Made by a program: the position numbers and the translations under genes. A stretch of DNA of 64,000 bases from Mycobacterium spongiae (GTDB lineage Bacteria > Actinomycetota > Actinomycetes > Mycobacteriales > Mycobacteriaceae): positions 2,976,001 to 3,040,000 of the forward strand of contig NZ_CP046600.1 in NCBI RefSeq assembly GCF_018278905.1, read 5' to 3'. The notes below the pieces were generated by a model. It saw only the letters and a program-made list of their open reading frames with translations. It did no database searches and was not told the origin of the DNA. Positions 1 to 8,900 of the stretch are shown one piece after another (positions within the stretch are counted from its first letter, which is position 1; each line of letters begins with the position of its first letter).

Positions 1-86
1 CGATCGACCGGGTGCTGCAGCCGTGGATCGTCAGACGGGGGATCTACCACGGCATCCGGCGACCACGAACCGACGAAGTGGGCTGA
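1..86 (+). CDS. 3' end of a gene truncated by the window edge
   Basis: In frame 3 the first bases read as 27 codons (IDRVLQPW...RTDEVG) ending in TGA at 84-86. The tail is basic and has no motif I can assign. The other two frames also stay open past this point, so the frame choice rests on ordinary-looking composition and on a stop about 150 bases before the next well-supported start. It could be the C-terminus of almost any enzyme, and I give no function. Confidence 0.35.
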   Translation, partial: IDRVLQPWIVRRGIYHGIRRPRTDEVG

Positions 87-236
87 ATACCGGCCGACAC
101 GGTCTGGCCGCTTACGGCGCCTGAGTCATGGCCGAATGGCTGGCGTGTCATGGATACACCGCACCGACCGTGCTACTATTAGGGCAGTCGTACAGGTCAA
201 TTGCACAGGGCGATCGCTCTACTAGGGAGGTACTGG

Positions 237-851
237 GTGACCTCACCATCAATGGAACGCGGGAACGAGGTGCGGCAACGGCTAACGTCTGCCGCGGTCG
301 AACTCATCCCCGAGAGAGGCTGGACGGCGGTAAGCACGCGGATACTGGCCGAACGCGCGGGTGTCACGCCAAGTGTGGTGCACTACCACTATTCGTCGCT
401 GCAGGCGCTGCTGCGTGAGGCTGTCATCGGCGCCATGCGGCAGCGGGTGAACGACATCAACACGCTGGTCGAGATCGCCGCCACCGCGACCGACCTGATC
501 GATGTGCTGCTGAAGTCGTCGGATCGCCATAGCGGTGACGACCCGACGGCACGGTTATTCGTTGAGGCCTATCTGGCGGCCAGCCGCGACGCTCAGCTTC
601 GCCACGAGATGGCGTGCGAACTCGCCGATCTCCGTGAGGCTTTCGCCCGGCGGTTGCTCGAATGCGGTGTGCCTGCCCACGGCGACACTGCCGCCATTCT
701 GCTGGCCGCCCTCGACGGCGCGCTGCTGCACCGCGGGTTGGGCATCGGCCCGGACGCCAAACCTGCTGCGGCCATACTCCATCGGCTAGTAGCACCCGAC
801 GACACTCTGTCAACCGCAGGCCACGAAGGGACACGAAGGGAAATGTCATGA
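237..851 (+). CDS. TetR/AcrR family transcriptional regulator
   Basis: A 204-residue protein with an N-terminal TetR helix-turn-helix (about residues 10-55). Recognisable pieces are the segment around STRILAERAGVTPSVVHYHY, followed by an all-helical ligand-binding domain. GTG at 237 is chosen because AGGGAGG lies at 224-230, six bases upstream; longer in-frame starts have no ribosome-binding site. Its stop overlaps the next gene's ATG in an ATGA arrangement, and that gene overlaps the P450 gene in turn, so all three are probably one operon. By analogy with the family it likely represses its own operon in response to a small hydrophobic ligand. The ligand is unknown. Confidence 0.9.
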   Translation: MTSPSMERGNEVRQRLTSAAVELIPERGWTAVSTRILAERAGVTPSVVHYHYSSLQALLREAVIGAMRQRVNDINTLVEIAATATDLIDVLLKSSDRHSGDDPTARLFVEAYLAASRDAQLRHEMACELADLREAFARRLLECGVPAHGDTAAILLAALDGALLHRGLGIGPDAKPAAAILHRLVAPDDTLSTAGHEGTRREMS

Positions 852-1426
852 GTGAAACGATCCACCCACGGCGGACAACCACATCAGCCGCGCTCGAGCG
901 ACACTTTGCCACCCTCGCCGAACAGCGCAGACACCATCTGCCGGAGCTGGTGCGGCTTGCGCCATCCCTCGCGTGGCGCCGTCCCGCCGATGGGCAATGG
1001 TCAGCTGGCGAATGGCTAGAGCACATCTGGCGGACGATCCGGGTCCAGCGCATTCTGACCCAGATGTATGTCCCGGTGGCTTCTAAGTTTGCAGCTCTGT
1101 TTCGCAACCGACCTTACGAAACTGACGTCCCCGATCTCTTTGAGGCACAGCCAGACTCTATCCCCGGTCCGTTGTTGCCGTTCTTGAAGCCCAAGCACGG
1201 ACCATCCAACCCGCTTCCGCTGCATATCCTTGCGGACCGACTCGAGGCAGAGGCGAGCATCTTGCGTGCGACGCTTGATATCGACGAGAGGACTGCCGGG
1301 CACATCGTCTATTGGGACGGCCCCTTCGGCCGGCTGAACGTGCTTCAGTCGATCCAAGTGATCGGCTTTCACGAAGCCAACGACTTCAAGCACATCTCCG
1401 AAGTCCTACGCACGGTGGCGCGGTGA
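848..1426 (+). CDS. DinB-fold (YfiT/DinB-like) protein
   Basis: A 192-residue protein with the feel of the DinB/YfiT four-helix metal-binding superfamily: an N-terminal helix, a W-x-x-xEWLEHIWRT helix carrying the first His, and a C-terminal GFHEANDFKHI helix carrying further His residues placed like the usual three-His metal site. Members include mycothiol- and bacillithiol-dependent transferases and isomerases, and many are uncharacterised. ATG 848 overlaps the TetR stop by 4 bases (ATGA) and its own stop overlaps the P450 GTG (GTGA), so translation is coupled on both sides. A thiol-transferase or metal-dependent role in the same pathway as the P450 is possible but inferred. Confidence 0.75.
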   Translation: MSETIHPRRTTTSAALERHFATLAEQRRHHLPELVRLAPSLAWRRPADGQWSAGEWLEHIWRTIRVQRILTQMYVPVASKFAALFRNRPYETDVPDLFEAQPDSIPGPLLPFLKPKHGPSNPLPLHILADRLEAEASILRATLDIDERTAGHIVYWDGPFGRLNVLQSIQVIGFHEANDFKHISEVLRTVAR

Positions 1427-2655
1427 GCCAACGCTCCGGGTGCATCCCACCCAGCGGCGCACTAGTTCCACGTCCTGGCACCGAGCGGTTTCCACTCGGG
1501 CGCTGGGCGACATTGGCCCAGCTGGAACAAGACCCGCACCCGCTGCTGGCCCGGCTGCGGGCGACCGAGCCGGTCTCATGGCTTGACGCGCTGGGCGGGT
1601 GGATCGTTACCCGCTACGACCTCGCCGCGACAGTGATGCGCGATCCCATCACCTTCACCGTCGACGATCCCCGATTCTCCACGTCCCAGGTGCTTGGACC
1701 CAGCATGCTTTCCCTCGACGGCGCCGCGCACGACCGGCACCGCAAGCCCTTCACACACCAATTCCGACCCGCGCAGGTGCGGGAACGGTTTGTCGCCTTC
1801 ATCGGAACAGAGACCGATCGGTTGATCTCTGCGATACGACCCGCCGGCAAGGCGGAGCTCCGGCGTCAGTTCGCCGGGCCGCTTGCAGTCGCGGTAGCGA
1901 CCGAGGCGCTTGGGCTCTGCGACATTAGCGCCGATGCGGTGTTGGCCTGGTACGCATCGATTGTGGCAGCGGTGTCGGAGGTGACGCGGGGGCGACCCGT
2001 ACCCACCGCCGGAACGCAGGCGTTCGGTCAGTTGCGAGACGCATTGGTGCACAACATCGCTCACGGCGATGTGTCGTCTCTGGTGGCGCACGCGATGCGC
2101 GCACCAGAAGGGCTGCGTCACGACGAGGTCGTGTCGAATGCCGCGGTGCTGCTGTTCGGTGGTATCGACACCACCGAGGGCATGATCCTCAACGCGATCC
2201 GCCACCTGCTCGTGTTCGGCGACCGCGATACGCTCGCGGCCGTTCGCGACGACGCGGATCTGCGGTCGAACGCGATCGAGGAATCGATTCGATTGGAGCC
2301 AGCCGCCGCGGCCGTCGACCGCTACGCCACGCGCCCTGTCGAGTTGGGCGGCGCACGGATCCAGCGAGGGGACCTGGTCACGGTCTCGATCGCCGGGGCC
2401 AACCGGGACCCCGCGGTGTTCAACGACCCCGATCGCTACGAGATCAGCCGCGCCAACGCCGCCTCGAACCTCGCCTTCGCCCAAGGCCCGCACGCCTGCC
2501 TCGGCGCACACCTCGCCAGGGCGCAAACCACTATCGCGATCGGCCGCCTGCTCGACCGCCTGGCCGGGCTGCGACTCAACCCCGACCACCCACACTCACC
2601 ACGGGGCTTGGTGTTCCGCAAGCCGCCAAACTTGCACGTTCTCTGGTCGCCGTAG
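1423..2655 (+). CDS. Cytochrome P450
   Basis: A 410-residue soluble bacterial P450 of typical length. Visible hallmarks are the I-helix oxygen-activation segment FGGIDTTEG near residue 245, the K-helix ExxR as EESIR near 286, and the haem loop FAQGPHACLGAHLAR with the axial thiolate at Cys359. It would insert oxygen into a hydrophobic substrate using ferredoxin-derived electrons; no ferredoxin or reductase is adjacent. GTG 1423 is chosen because it makes the GTGA overlap with the DinB-like gene; the open frame upstream runs inside that gene. Substrate and CYP family number cannot be read from sequence. It probably shares the TetR promoter. Confidence 0.93.
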   Translation: MSQRSGCIPPSGALVPRPGTERFPLGRWATLAQLEQDPHPLLARLRATEPVSWLDALGGWIVTRYDLAATVMRDPITFTVDDPRFSTSQVLGPSMLSLDGAAHDRHRKPFTHQFRPAQVRERFVAFIGTETDRLISAIRPAGKAELRRQFAGPLAVAVATEALGLCDISADAVLAWYASIVAAVSEVTRGRPVPTAGTQAFGQLRDALVHNIAHGDVSSLVAHAMRAPEGLRHDEVVSNAAVLLFGGIDTTEGMILNAIRHLLVFGDRDTLAAVRDDADLRSNAIEESIRLEPAAAAVDRYATRPVELGGARIQRGDLVTVSIAGANRDPAVFNDPDRYEISRANAASNLAFAQGPHACLGAHLARAQTTIAIGRLLDRLAGLRLNPDHPHSPRGLVFRKPPNLHVLWSP

Positions 2656-2868
2656 CTGGAGGCGGGCGAGACCGACGACGCCAGCACCGCCTCACGACAG
2701 GCCCGAATCACGCCGCCCATGGGTCGCACATAGGGTGGACCAAATGCAGGGGATCTGCCACCAACGCCGGACGAACGTCCGAAATCTCCTTTTACTGGGA
2801 CGGGGGCCACGTCACGGGTGGGACTCCATTGACCGGAAGCGCCCTTGTCGTTCGGAGGTAGAGAAACT

Positions 2869-4611
2869 GTGACATATGTCGTCGCTGAGCCCGAGATGAT
2901 GGCGTCGGTTGCCATGGACCTAGAGCGGATTGGTTCGACAATCAGCGCGGCCAATGCCGCTGCGGCGGGACGGATTTCTGGTCTGGCGGCGGCGGCCGGC
3001 GATGAAGTGTCGGCGGCAATAGCCAACGTGCTTGCCGCACACGGCCAGGAATACCAGGCCGTCGCCACACATGTCGCGGCGTTTCATAGCGAATTCCATC
3101 AGGCTCTTGCGGCGGCCGGACGCGCCTACGCCCAAGCCGAGACTGCCGGCGTCGCGGCGCTACAGGGCGCGCTGGTCGCGCCCGCCCAGGGCGCGTCGGC
3201 CGCGCCGGCCGCTGCCATGATTCCGCCGTTCATGGCGAACGAAGTATCGTTGTTCTTGGGTGGCACCGGCGATCCCATACCATCACAGAATTACGTCGAG
3301 CGGGCGAATGCTCTCTACGTTCGTTCGACAGAAACGCTCCAAAGGCTCTTCACTCCGGAAGAGTTGTACCCAGCCACCGGTGTCAGGAGCCTGACCCTGA
3401 ACAGGTCGGTGAACGAGGGCATAGCCATTCTGGATAACACCCTCTACGAGAAGATCAATGACGCCGGACAGTCGGTCACCGTCTTCGGGTACTCCCAAAG
3501 TTCTGTCATCGCCTCGCTGGAGATGAGAAACCTCGCCGCAGGCGCGTCCGCGTTTGGTGCAACACCTCCGGACCCAAGCCAACTCAACTTCGTGTTGACC
3601 GGCAACGTGATGAACCCGAACGGGGGCATGCTCGCGCGGTTCCCGGATCTGTCCATCCCGAGCCTGGGGTTGACCTTCTACGGCGGAACCCCATCCGACA
3701 CACCGTACGAAACGGCCATTTACACGCTCGAATACGACGGCTTTGCCGACTTCCCAAGGTACCCACTCAATTTCATCTCCACCCTCAATGCAGTGATGGG
3801 CATCGGCACCGTGCACCCCACATACATGGGGCTTACGCAGGCACAGGTCGATAGCGCCATTCAATTGCCGACGTCTCCCGGCTACAGCGGCAACACCACC
3901 TATTACATGATTGAGACGGAGAATCTGCCGCTGTTGGCGCCGCTGCGTGCCATTCCCGTCATTGGAAGCCCGCTAGCCAACCTGTTTCAACCGAGCCTGG
4001 AAGTGATCGTCAATCTGGGCTACGGAGACCCCGAATTCGGCTACTCGACGAGTCCTGCGGACGTGACAACGCCGTTCGGCTTGTTCCCAGATGTCAGCCC
4101 GCTCCGCGTTCTTGATGCCTTAAATGCAGGCGCACAGGAAGGAATCCACGACTTCACCGCTGACATGCATGCTTTGCAGGCGCAACCACCGGCGCCCCTA
4201 TCCCTCACCTTGCCGCAACCGGTGGACTTCGTGAGCGCCCTGAATGCTATCCAGGCGCAGCCACCGGCGCCCCTATCCCTTGCCTTGCCGCAACCGGTGG
4301 ACTTCGTGAACGCGGTGACTGCCGCCCCGACACCAATCGAGATTGTGAACGGGCTTACCACGATTGCCTCCGACGACTATGCCCTCCTACTTCCAACCGC
4401 CGATATCGGAGTTGCCCTTCTGGTGACTTTGCCCATGTATAACGCGGGCCTCTTCGTGAGCGAACTCGCGCAGGGAGACCTCATCGACGCGATCGGATTG
4501 CCGATCGCGGCCACAGTGGGACTGACCACCATCGCCGGCGCGGTAGAACTGGCAACCATTGGGTTAGCGCTCTATGGCAACGTTCAAACCCTCCAGGGCC
4601 TGGCCGCCTAG
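2869..4611 (+). CDS. PE family protein with C-terminal PE-PPE serine hydrolase domain
   Basis: A 580-residue protein. Residues 1-100 are a PE domain (TYVVAEPEMM start, export motif YAQAE of YxxxE type), followed by an Ala-rich linker and a PE-PPE domain of the alpha/beta-hydrolase fold (about 130-390). The nucleophile elbow reads GYSQS with candidate catalytic Ser209, matching the family's GxSxS. Known PE-PPE domain proteins have esterase or lipase-type activity, and PE domains direct export through type VII secretion. The start is GTG 2869 with GGAGG at 2854-2858; the longer frame (ATG-like at 2845) would put the ribosome-binding site inside the gene. A 25-residue tandem duplication lies near residue 440, outside the catalytic domain. 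Confidence 0.93.
   Translation: MTYVVAEPEMMASVAMDLERIGSTISAANAAAAGRISGLAAAAGDEVSAAIANVLAAHGQEYQAVATHVAAFHSEFHQALAAAGRAYAQAETAGVAALQGALVAPAQGASAAPAAAMIPPFMANEVSLFLGGTGDPIPSQNYVERANALYVRSTETLQRLFTPEELYPATGVRSLTLNRSVNEGIAILDNTLYEKINDAGQSVTVFGYSQSSVIASLEMRNLAAGASAFGATPPDPSQLNFVLTGNVMNPNGGMLARFPDLSIPSLGLTFYGGTPSDTPYETAIYTLEYDGFADFPRYPLNFISTLNAVMGIGTVHPTYMGLTQAQVDSAIQLPTSPGYSGNTTYYMIETENLPLLAPLRAIPVIGSPLANLFQPSLEVIVNLGYGDPEFGYSTSPADVTTPFGLFPDVSPLRVLDALNAGAQEGIHDFTADMHALQAQPPAPLSLTLPQPVDFVSALNAIQAQPPAPLSLALPQPVDFVNAVTAAPTPIEIVNGLTTIASDDYALLLPTADIGVALLVTLPMYNAGLFVSELAQGDLIDAIGLPIAATVGLTTIAGAVELATIGLALYGNVQTLQGLAA
4177..4314 (+). repeat. Two-copy 75-bp tandem repeat inside the PE-PPE gene
   Basis: The copy at 4177-4251 is repeated almost exactly at 4252 to about 4314, keeping frame. 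It encodes two copies of a Pro-rich stretch beginning QAQPPAPLSL and ending LPQPVDFV. The few differences are mostly silent or conservative. It lies in the linker after the hydrolase domain. Confidence 0.85.
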
Positions 4612-4718
4612 CGCACTACATCCGAGCCCACACCGGGGAACAGCCCCAAGATCTAGGCTACCTCGGCCACCCGCATAGAGTACGACTCATTCCCGAGTCC
4701 ACCGACAAGGAGGGCGGC

Positions 4719-5762
4719 ATGGGTGACACTTATCAAACCCTCCGCTTGGCCGCTGCCCAGTCATCTCCCGTTTTCCTGGACCGCGAAGGGTCGACCAATA
4801 AGGCTGTGAAGCTCATCGCCACCGCCGCGAAAGAGGGTGCGCAGTTGGTCGCCTTCGGCGAGGCCTGGCTGCCGGGTTATCCATGGTGGATCTACCTGGG
4901 CTCACCAGTGTATGGCGCCCCGTTCGCACAGCAGCTGTATGCGAACGCGGTAGAAATCCCAAGCGCGACTACAGAACAACTGTGTGCCGCTGCCCGACAA
5001 CAACGCATCTATGTCGTCATGGGCCTCACCGAACGCCACGGCGGCAGCCTTTATCTGGCGCAGATCACGATCGACACCCAAGGCAATCTCGTCGGCCACC
5101 GGCGCAAGCTGAAACCGACACATGCCGAGCGCACAATCTGGGGGGAGGGCGATGGCAGCGACCTATTTGTTGTCGAAACCGAATTGGGGCGGGTCGGTTC
5201 GCTCAACTGCTGGGAACATCTGCAGCCCTTGACTCGCTTTGCCATGAACTCGTTCAACGAGCAGATCCACGTCTCAGCCTGGCCCGCCTTCTGCCTGTAC
5301 ACGGGGACGCTGCATTCATTCAGTGCCGAGGCCAACATCGCGGCCTCCCGCAGTTATGCCCTGGAGACGCAGACGTTTGTTATCCACGTGGGAGGGCTTT
5401 GCGATCAGTCAACCTTTGAGCTTCTCGGGGATGACGATCAGAAGCGGGCTTTGCTGCGGGTTGGCGGCGGCGCCTCGCAGATTATCGACCCCACGGGTAT
5501 GACTATCGCTGGTCCGTTGGGGGACGATGAGGAAGCCGTGCTGGTCGCGGATTGTGACATGGCCAAGATCCCGGCCGCAAAGTTGGCCAACGACCCCGCC
5601 GGGCACTATTCACGGGGCGACGTAACTCAATTGTTGCTCAATAGGAGTCCGCGGCGCCCGGTCGTTTACCGGGACCCTGCGCCCGGGCCGGTAACACTTC
5701 CGGAAGAACGCGGTGACAGTGCCTCAGAACGAGGTGGTTCTGCGTCAGACTCGGCGACTTGA
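4719..5762 (+). CDS. Nitrilase (carbon-nitrogen hydrolase superfamily)
   Basis: A 347-residue cytosolic enzyme of nitrilase length. The catalytic triad is visible: Glu48 in AFGEAWLPGYP, Lys130 in RRKLKPTHAER, and Cys164 in GSLNCWEHLQPL, at nearly the same positions as in well-studied Rhodococcus nitrilases (Glu48, Lys131, Cys165). The reaction expected is hydrolysis of an organic nitrile to a carboxylic acid and ammonia; a cyanide- or amide-hydrolysing relative cannot be excluded. ATG 4719 has GGAGGGCGG just upstream (about 4710). The acidic, Ser-rich C-terminal tail (SASERGGSASDSAT) looks disordered. It stands alone, convergent with the giant PPE gene. Confidence 0.92.
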   Translation: MGDTYQTLRLAAAQSSPVFLDREGSTNKAVKLIATAAKEGAQLVAFGEAWLPGYPWWIYLGSPVYGAPFAQQLYANAVEIPSATTEQLCAAARQQRIYVVMGLTERHGGSLYLAQITIDTQGNLVGHRRKLKPTHAERTIWGEGDGSDLFVVETELGRVGSLNCWEHLQPLTRFAMNSFNEQIHVSAWPAFCLYTGTLHSFSAEANIAASRSYALETQTFVIHVGGLCDQSTFELLGDDDQKRALLRVGGGASQIIDPTGMTIAGPLGDDEEAVLVADCDMAKIPAAKLANDPAGHYSRGDVTQLLLNRSPRRPVVYRDPAPGPVTLPEERGDSASERGGSASDSAT

Positions 5763-5980
5763 GTGGGGCTTCCGCGGTCTAGCAGTCATCCCACCAGATC
5801 ACAGCGAAATTGGTTATAGCTCATCAAGTTTGATTTGTTCATCTCTGTGATGTACAGAAAAAACGCACTGCCAACACCCTGGGGGACATCTGCTGTCCAC
5901 AGGCGTTCACCCCCAGTCAGTTCGCCCTAAAACTGTCCGCGCCGACGGCGACGGCGCGGTTCAGATTCACGTCTCTATGG

Positions 5981-8900
5981 TCAGTTACTCGCGTTGAAGA
6001 AGCCGGAGAGTCGGGAGCCGAAGTTCCCGACGCCGGAGACAAGAGCCTCCGTCATGAGGTCCAGCATGCTGGTGTTGTAGATGCCTGAGATGGAGTTGCC
6101 CAGGTTCAACCAGCCCGACTCCAGTGTGCCGAAGTTTTGGAAGCCCGAGTTCCCCGGGCCGCCGGCGTTGAAGACGCCCGACGTTTGGGTGAAGACGTTT
6201 CCGAGGCCGGAGACGGCGCCGGCGGCGTCGTTGAGGAAGCCCGATGCGCCACCGCTTCCGGAGTTGAAGAAGCCCGACGACGGGGCAGTGCTCGTGTTCA
6301 AGAATCCGGGGCTTCCCTGCCATCCGAACCCGAAACTGAACGGGCCGATCGTCCCGTCGTCAAACAGGTCCATGGGCTGGCCGAAGCCAAACTGGATCTG
6401 CGTCTCGGGGTTGAGCGCAAGCGGGCCGAGGGTGAAGGGCCCGAGTTCCACAGTGGTGATGGGTATTCCCGGGAAGTTGATGGGTAGAACGCATCCGACG
6501 AAGGGGATCCACAACAGACAGATCGAAAATTGCAACCTGATGGGGATATCGATCTGGTCGATGGTGATCAGGTCTTGGGTGATGGCGTTGATGGTGCCGT
6601 TGATCGGGATGTCGATGTCGGTGGCGATGTCGTAGCGCCAGGGGATCTCGGGAATGGTGGTCTGGTATTCGAACCCGCCGAGGCCTTGGTAGTCGCCGCG
6701 CCAGAAGATGCCGTTGCTGTAGTTGCCGGAGATGAAGAACCCGGTGTTGACGTTGCCGGAGTTCCCGATACCCGTGTTGGAGTTGCCGGTGTTGAAGTAG
6801 CCGGTGTTGTAGTTGCCGGTGTTGAAGTCGCCGCTGTTGTAGCTGCCCGGGTTGAAGCTGCCGGTGTTGGTGTTGCCCGCGTTGTACAGGCCGGTGTTGA
6901 AGTCGCCGGCGTTGGCGATGCCGGTGTTGACCATGCCGCTGTTGAAGAAGCCCGTGTTCGTGCTGCCGGTGTTGCCGATGCCGGTGTTGTACTCCCCGGA
7001 GTTGCCGATGCCCCAGTTGCCGGTGCCGGAGTTGAAGAACCCGACGTTGCCTGTACCCGAGTTGAACAGCCCGATGTTGCCCGAACCGGTGTTCAGGCTG
7101 CCGAACCCGGTCAAGGCGTTGCCGCTCAGGCCGATACCGATGTTGCCGTCGCCGGTGTTGCCAAAGCCGATGTTGTTGTCGCCGGTGTTGCCGAAGCCGA
7201 TGTTGAAGCTGCCGGTGTTGCCGAACCCGACGTTTTGGATCGCCGCGGTCAACGACGGACCCACGTTGCCGAAGCCGAAGTTTCCGGTGCCGATGTTGCC
7301 GCCGCCGAAGTTGAAGCTGCCGATGTTGCCACTGCCGACATTCGAGCTGCCGATGTTGCCGTTGCCGAAGTTGCCCAGGCCGATGTTGCCGCTGCCGACG
7401 TTGTTGGCGCCGATGTTGGCGCTGCCCAGGTTCCAGAACCCATCGTTGGCGACGCCGACGCTGAAGGTCGTCGCATCGGGGCCGTTCTGGAACCATCCGG
7501 CCAGGTTCGTACCGATGTTGAGCAGCCCGGAAATCGTGGCCGGGGATGCGGTGCCGGTGTTGAACAGACCCGAGATGGTGTTGCCGAGGTTCGCCATCCC
7601 GGATTGCAGCGAGCCGAAGTTCTGGAAGCCGGAGTTTCCAATCGTCGCGGTGGCGACGTTGAAGAAGCCCGAATTGTTCCCGAAGTTCTGCAGGCCCGAG
7701 GCGTTGCCGATACCCCAGTTGAGGAAGCCCGACGACGGGCCGGTCGTGGCGTTGAAGAAGCCCGGTTGCGGCACCACATCGATGAGCGGAACCAACGCGG
7801 GTCCGCCGAAAGCCCCACCCACAACGTTGATGGCCGTGTTCGGGCCACCGATAACAATATCCACCGCCGGCTGCGTACCGAAACTGATAGTGATGGGCGT
7901 GATTGAGGGGGCGGAGCTGTCGCCACCGTGGATCGTAATGGGGTCGACGGTGACCAGTGCCCGGGCACTGAGGAGGTTGATGACCGGGAAGAACCGGTTG
8001 ATGAACGGTGCACTCAGGGTCGCCCTGGCGTCGATTGCCGGAATGGTGAAGGCGTCAATCGAAATGTCGGTGATAGTGGCGGTGATGGGAATGTTGATGG
8101 GGACGTCGACGGTCAGGAAGGCCGGGACTGGCTGGGCCTGGATAGTGTAGTTGGCCCAGATCAGGCCCTGGCGGTCGGCGCGCCAGAAGAAGCCGTTGTT
8201 CTGGCTGCCGGTGATGTAGCCGCCGGTGCCGAAGTCGCCGGCGTTGGCGATACCGGTGTTGTAGTGACCGGTGTTGTAGTGACCGGTGTTGTAGTCACCC
8301 AGATTGGCCATACCGGTGTTGAAGTCGCCGATGTTGAACATCCCGGTGTTGTAATCGCCGGGGTTGGCGAAGCCGGTGTTGAAGTCGCCGGCGTTGAACA
8401 AGCCCGAGTTCCAGGTGCCGGTATTGCCGATGCCGGTATTGCCGGTGCCGGAGTTGCCGATACCCCAGTTGCCGGTGCCGGAGTTGCCGATACCGACGTT
8501 GCCGGTGCCCGAGTTGAACAAGCCGATATTGAAACTGCCCGAGTTGGTGCCGCCGATGCCGATCTGGTTGTCGCCGGACAACGCGATACCGAGCCCGCCG
8601 GTGGCCATGTTGCCGATACCGATGTTGCCGGTGCCGGAGTTGAAAATGCCGGTGTTGCCGGTGCCGGAGTTGAAGAAGCCGGTGTTGCCGGTGCCGGAGT
8701 TGAACAAACCGATGTTGCCCGCCCCCGAGCTCAGTGACCCGAACCCGGACTGGCCGTCGCCGGTGAGCCCGATACCGACATTGTTGTCGCCGGTGTTGAA
8801 CAATCCGATGTTGTTGTTGCCGGTGTTGGCGAAGCCCTGGTTGAAGTTGCCGGCATTCGACAGGCCAATGTTGTTGTCGCCCAAGTTGAACAGGCCCGTG

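Noticed and set aside
5880..5920. Possible terminator hairpin between nitrilase and PPE genes
   Set aside because: Only a five-base stem (GGACA/TGTCC) without a T-run is visible, too weak to call.
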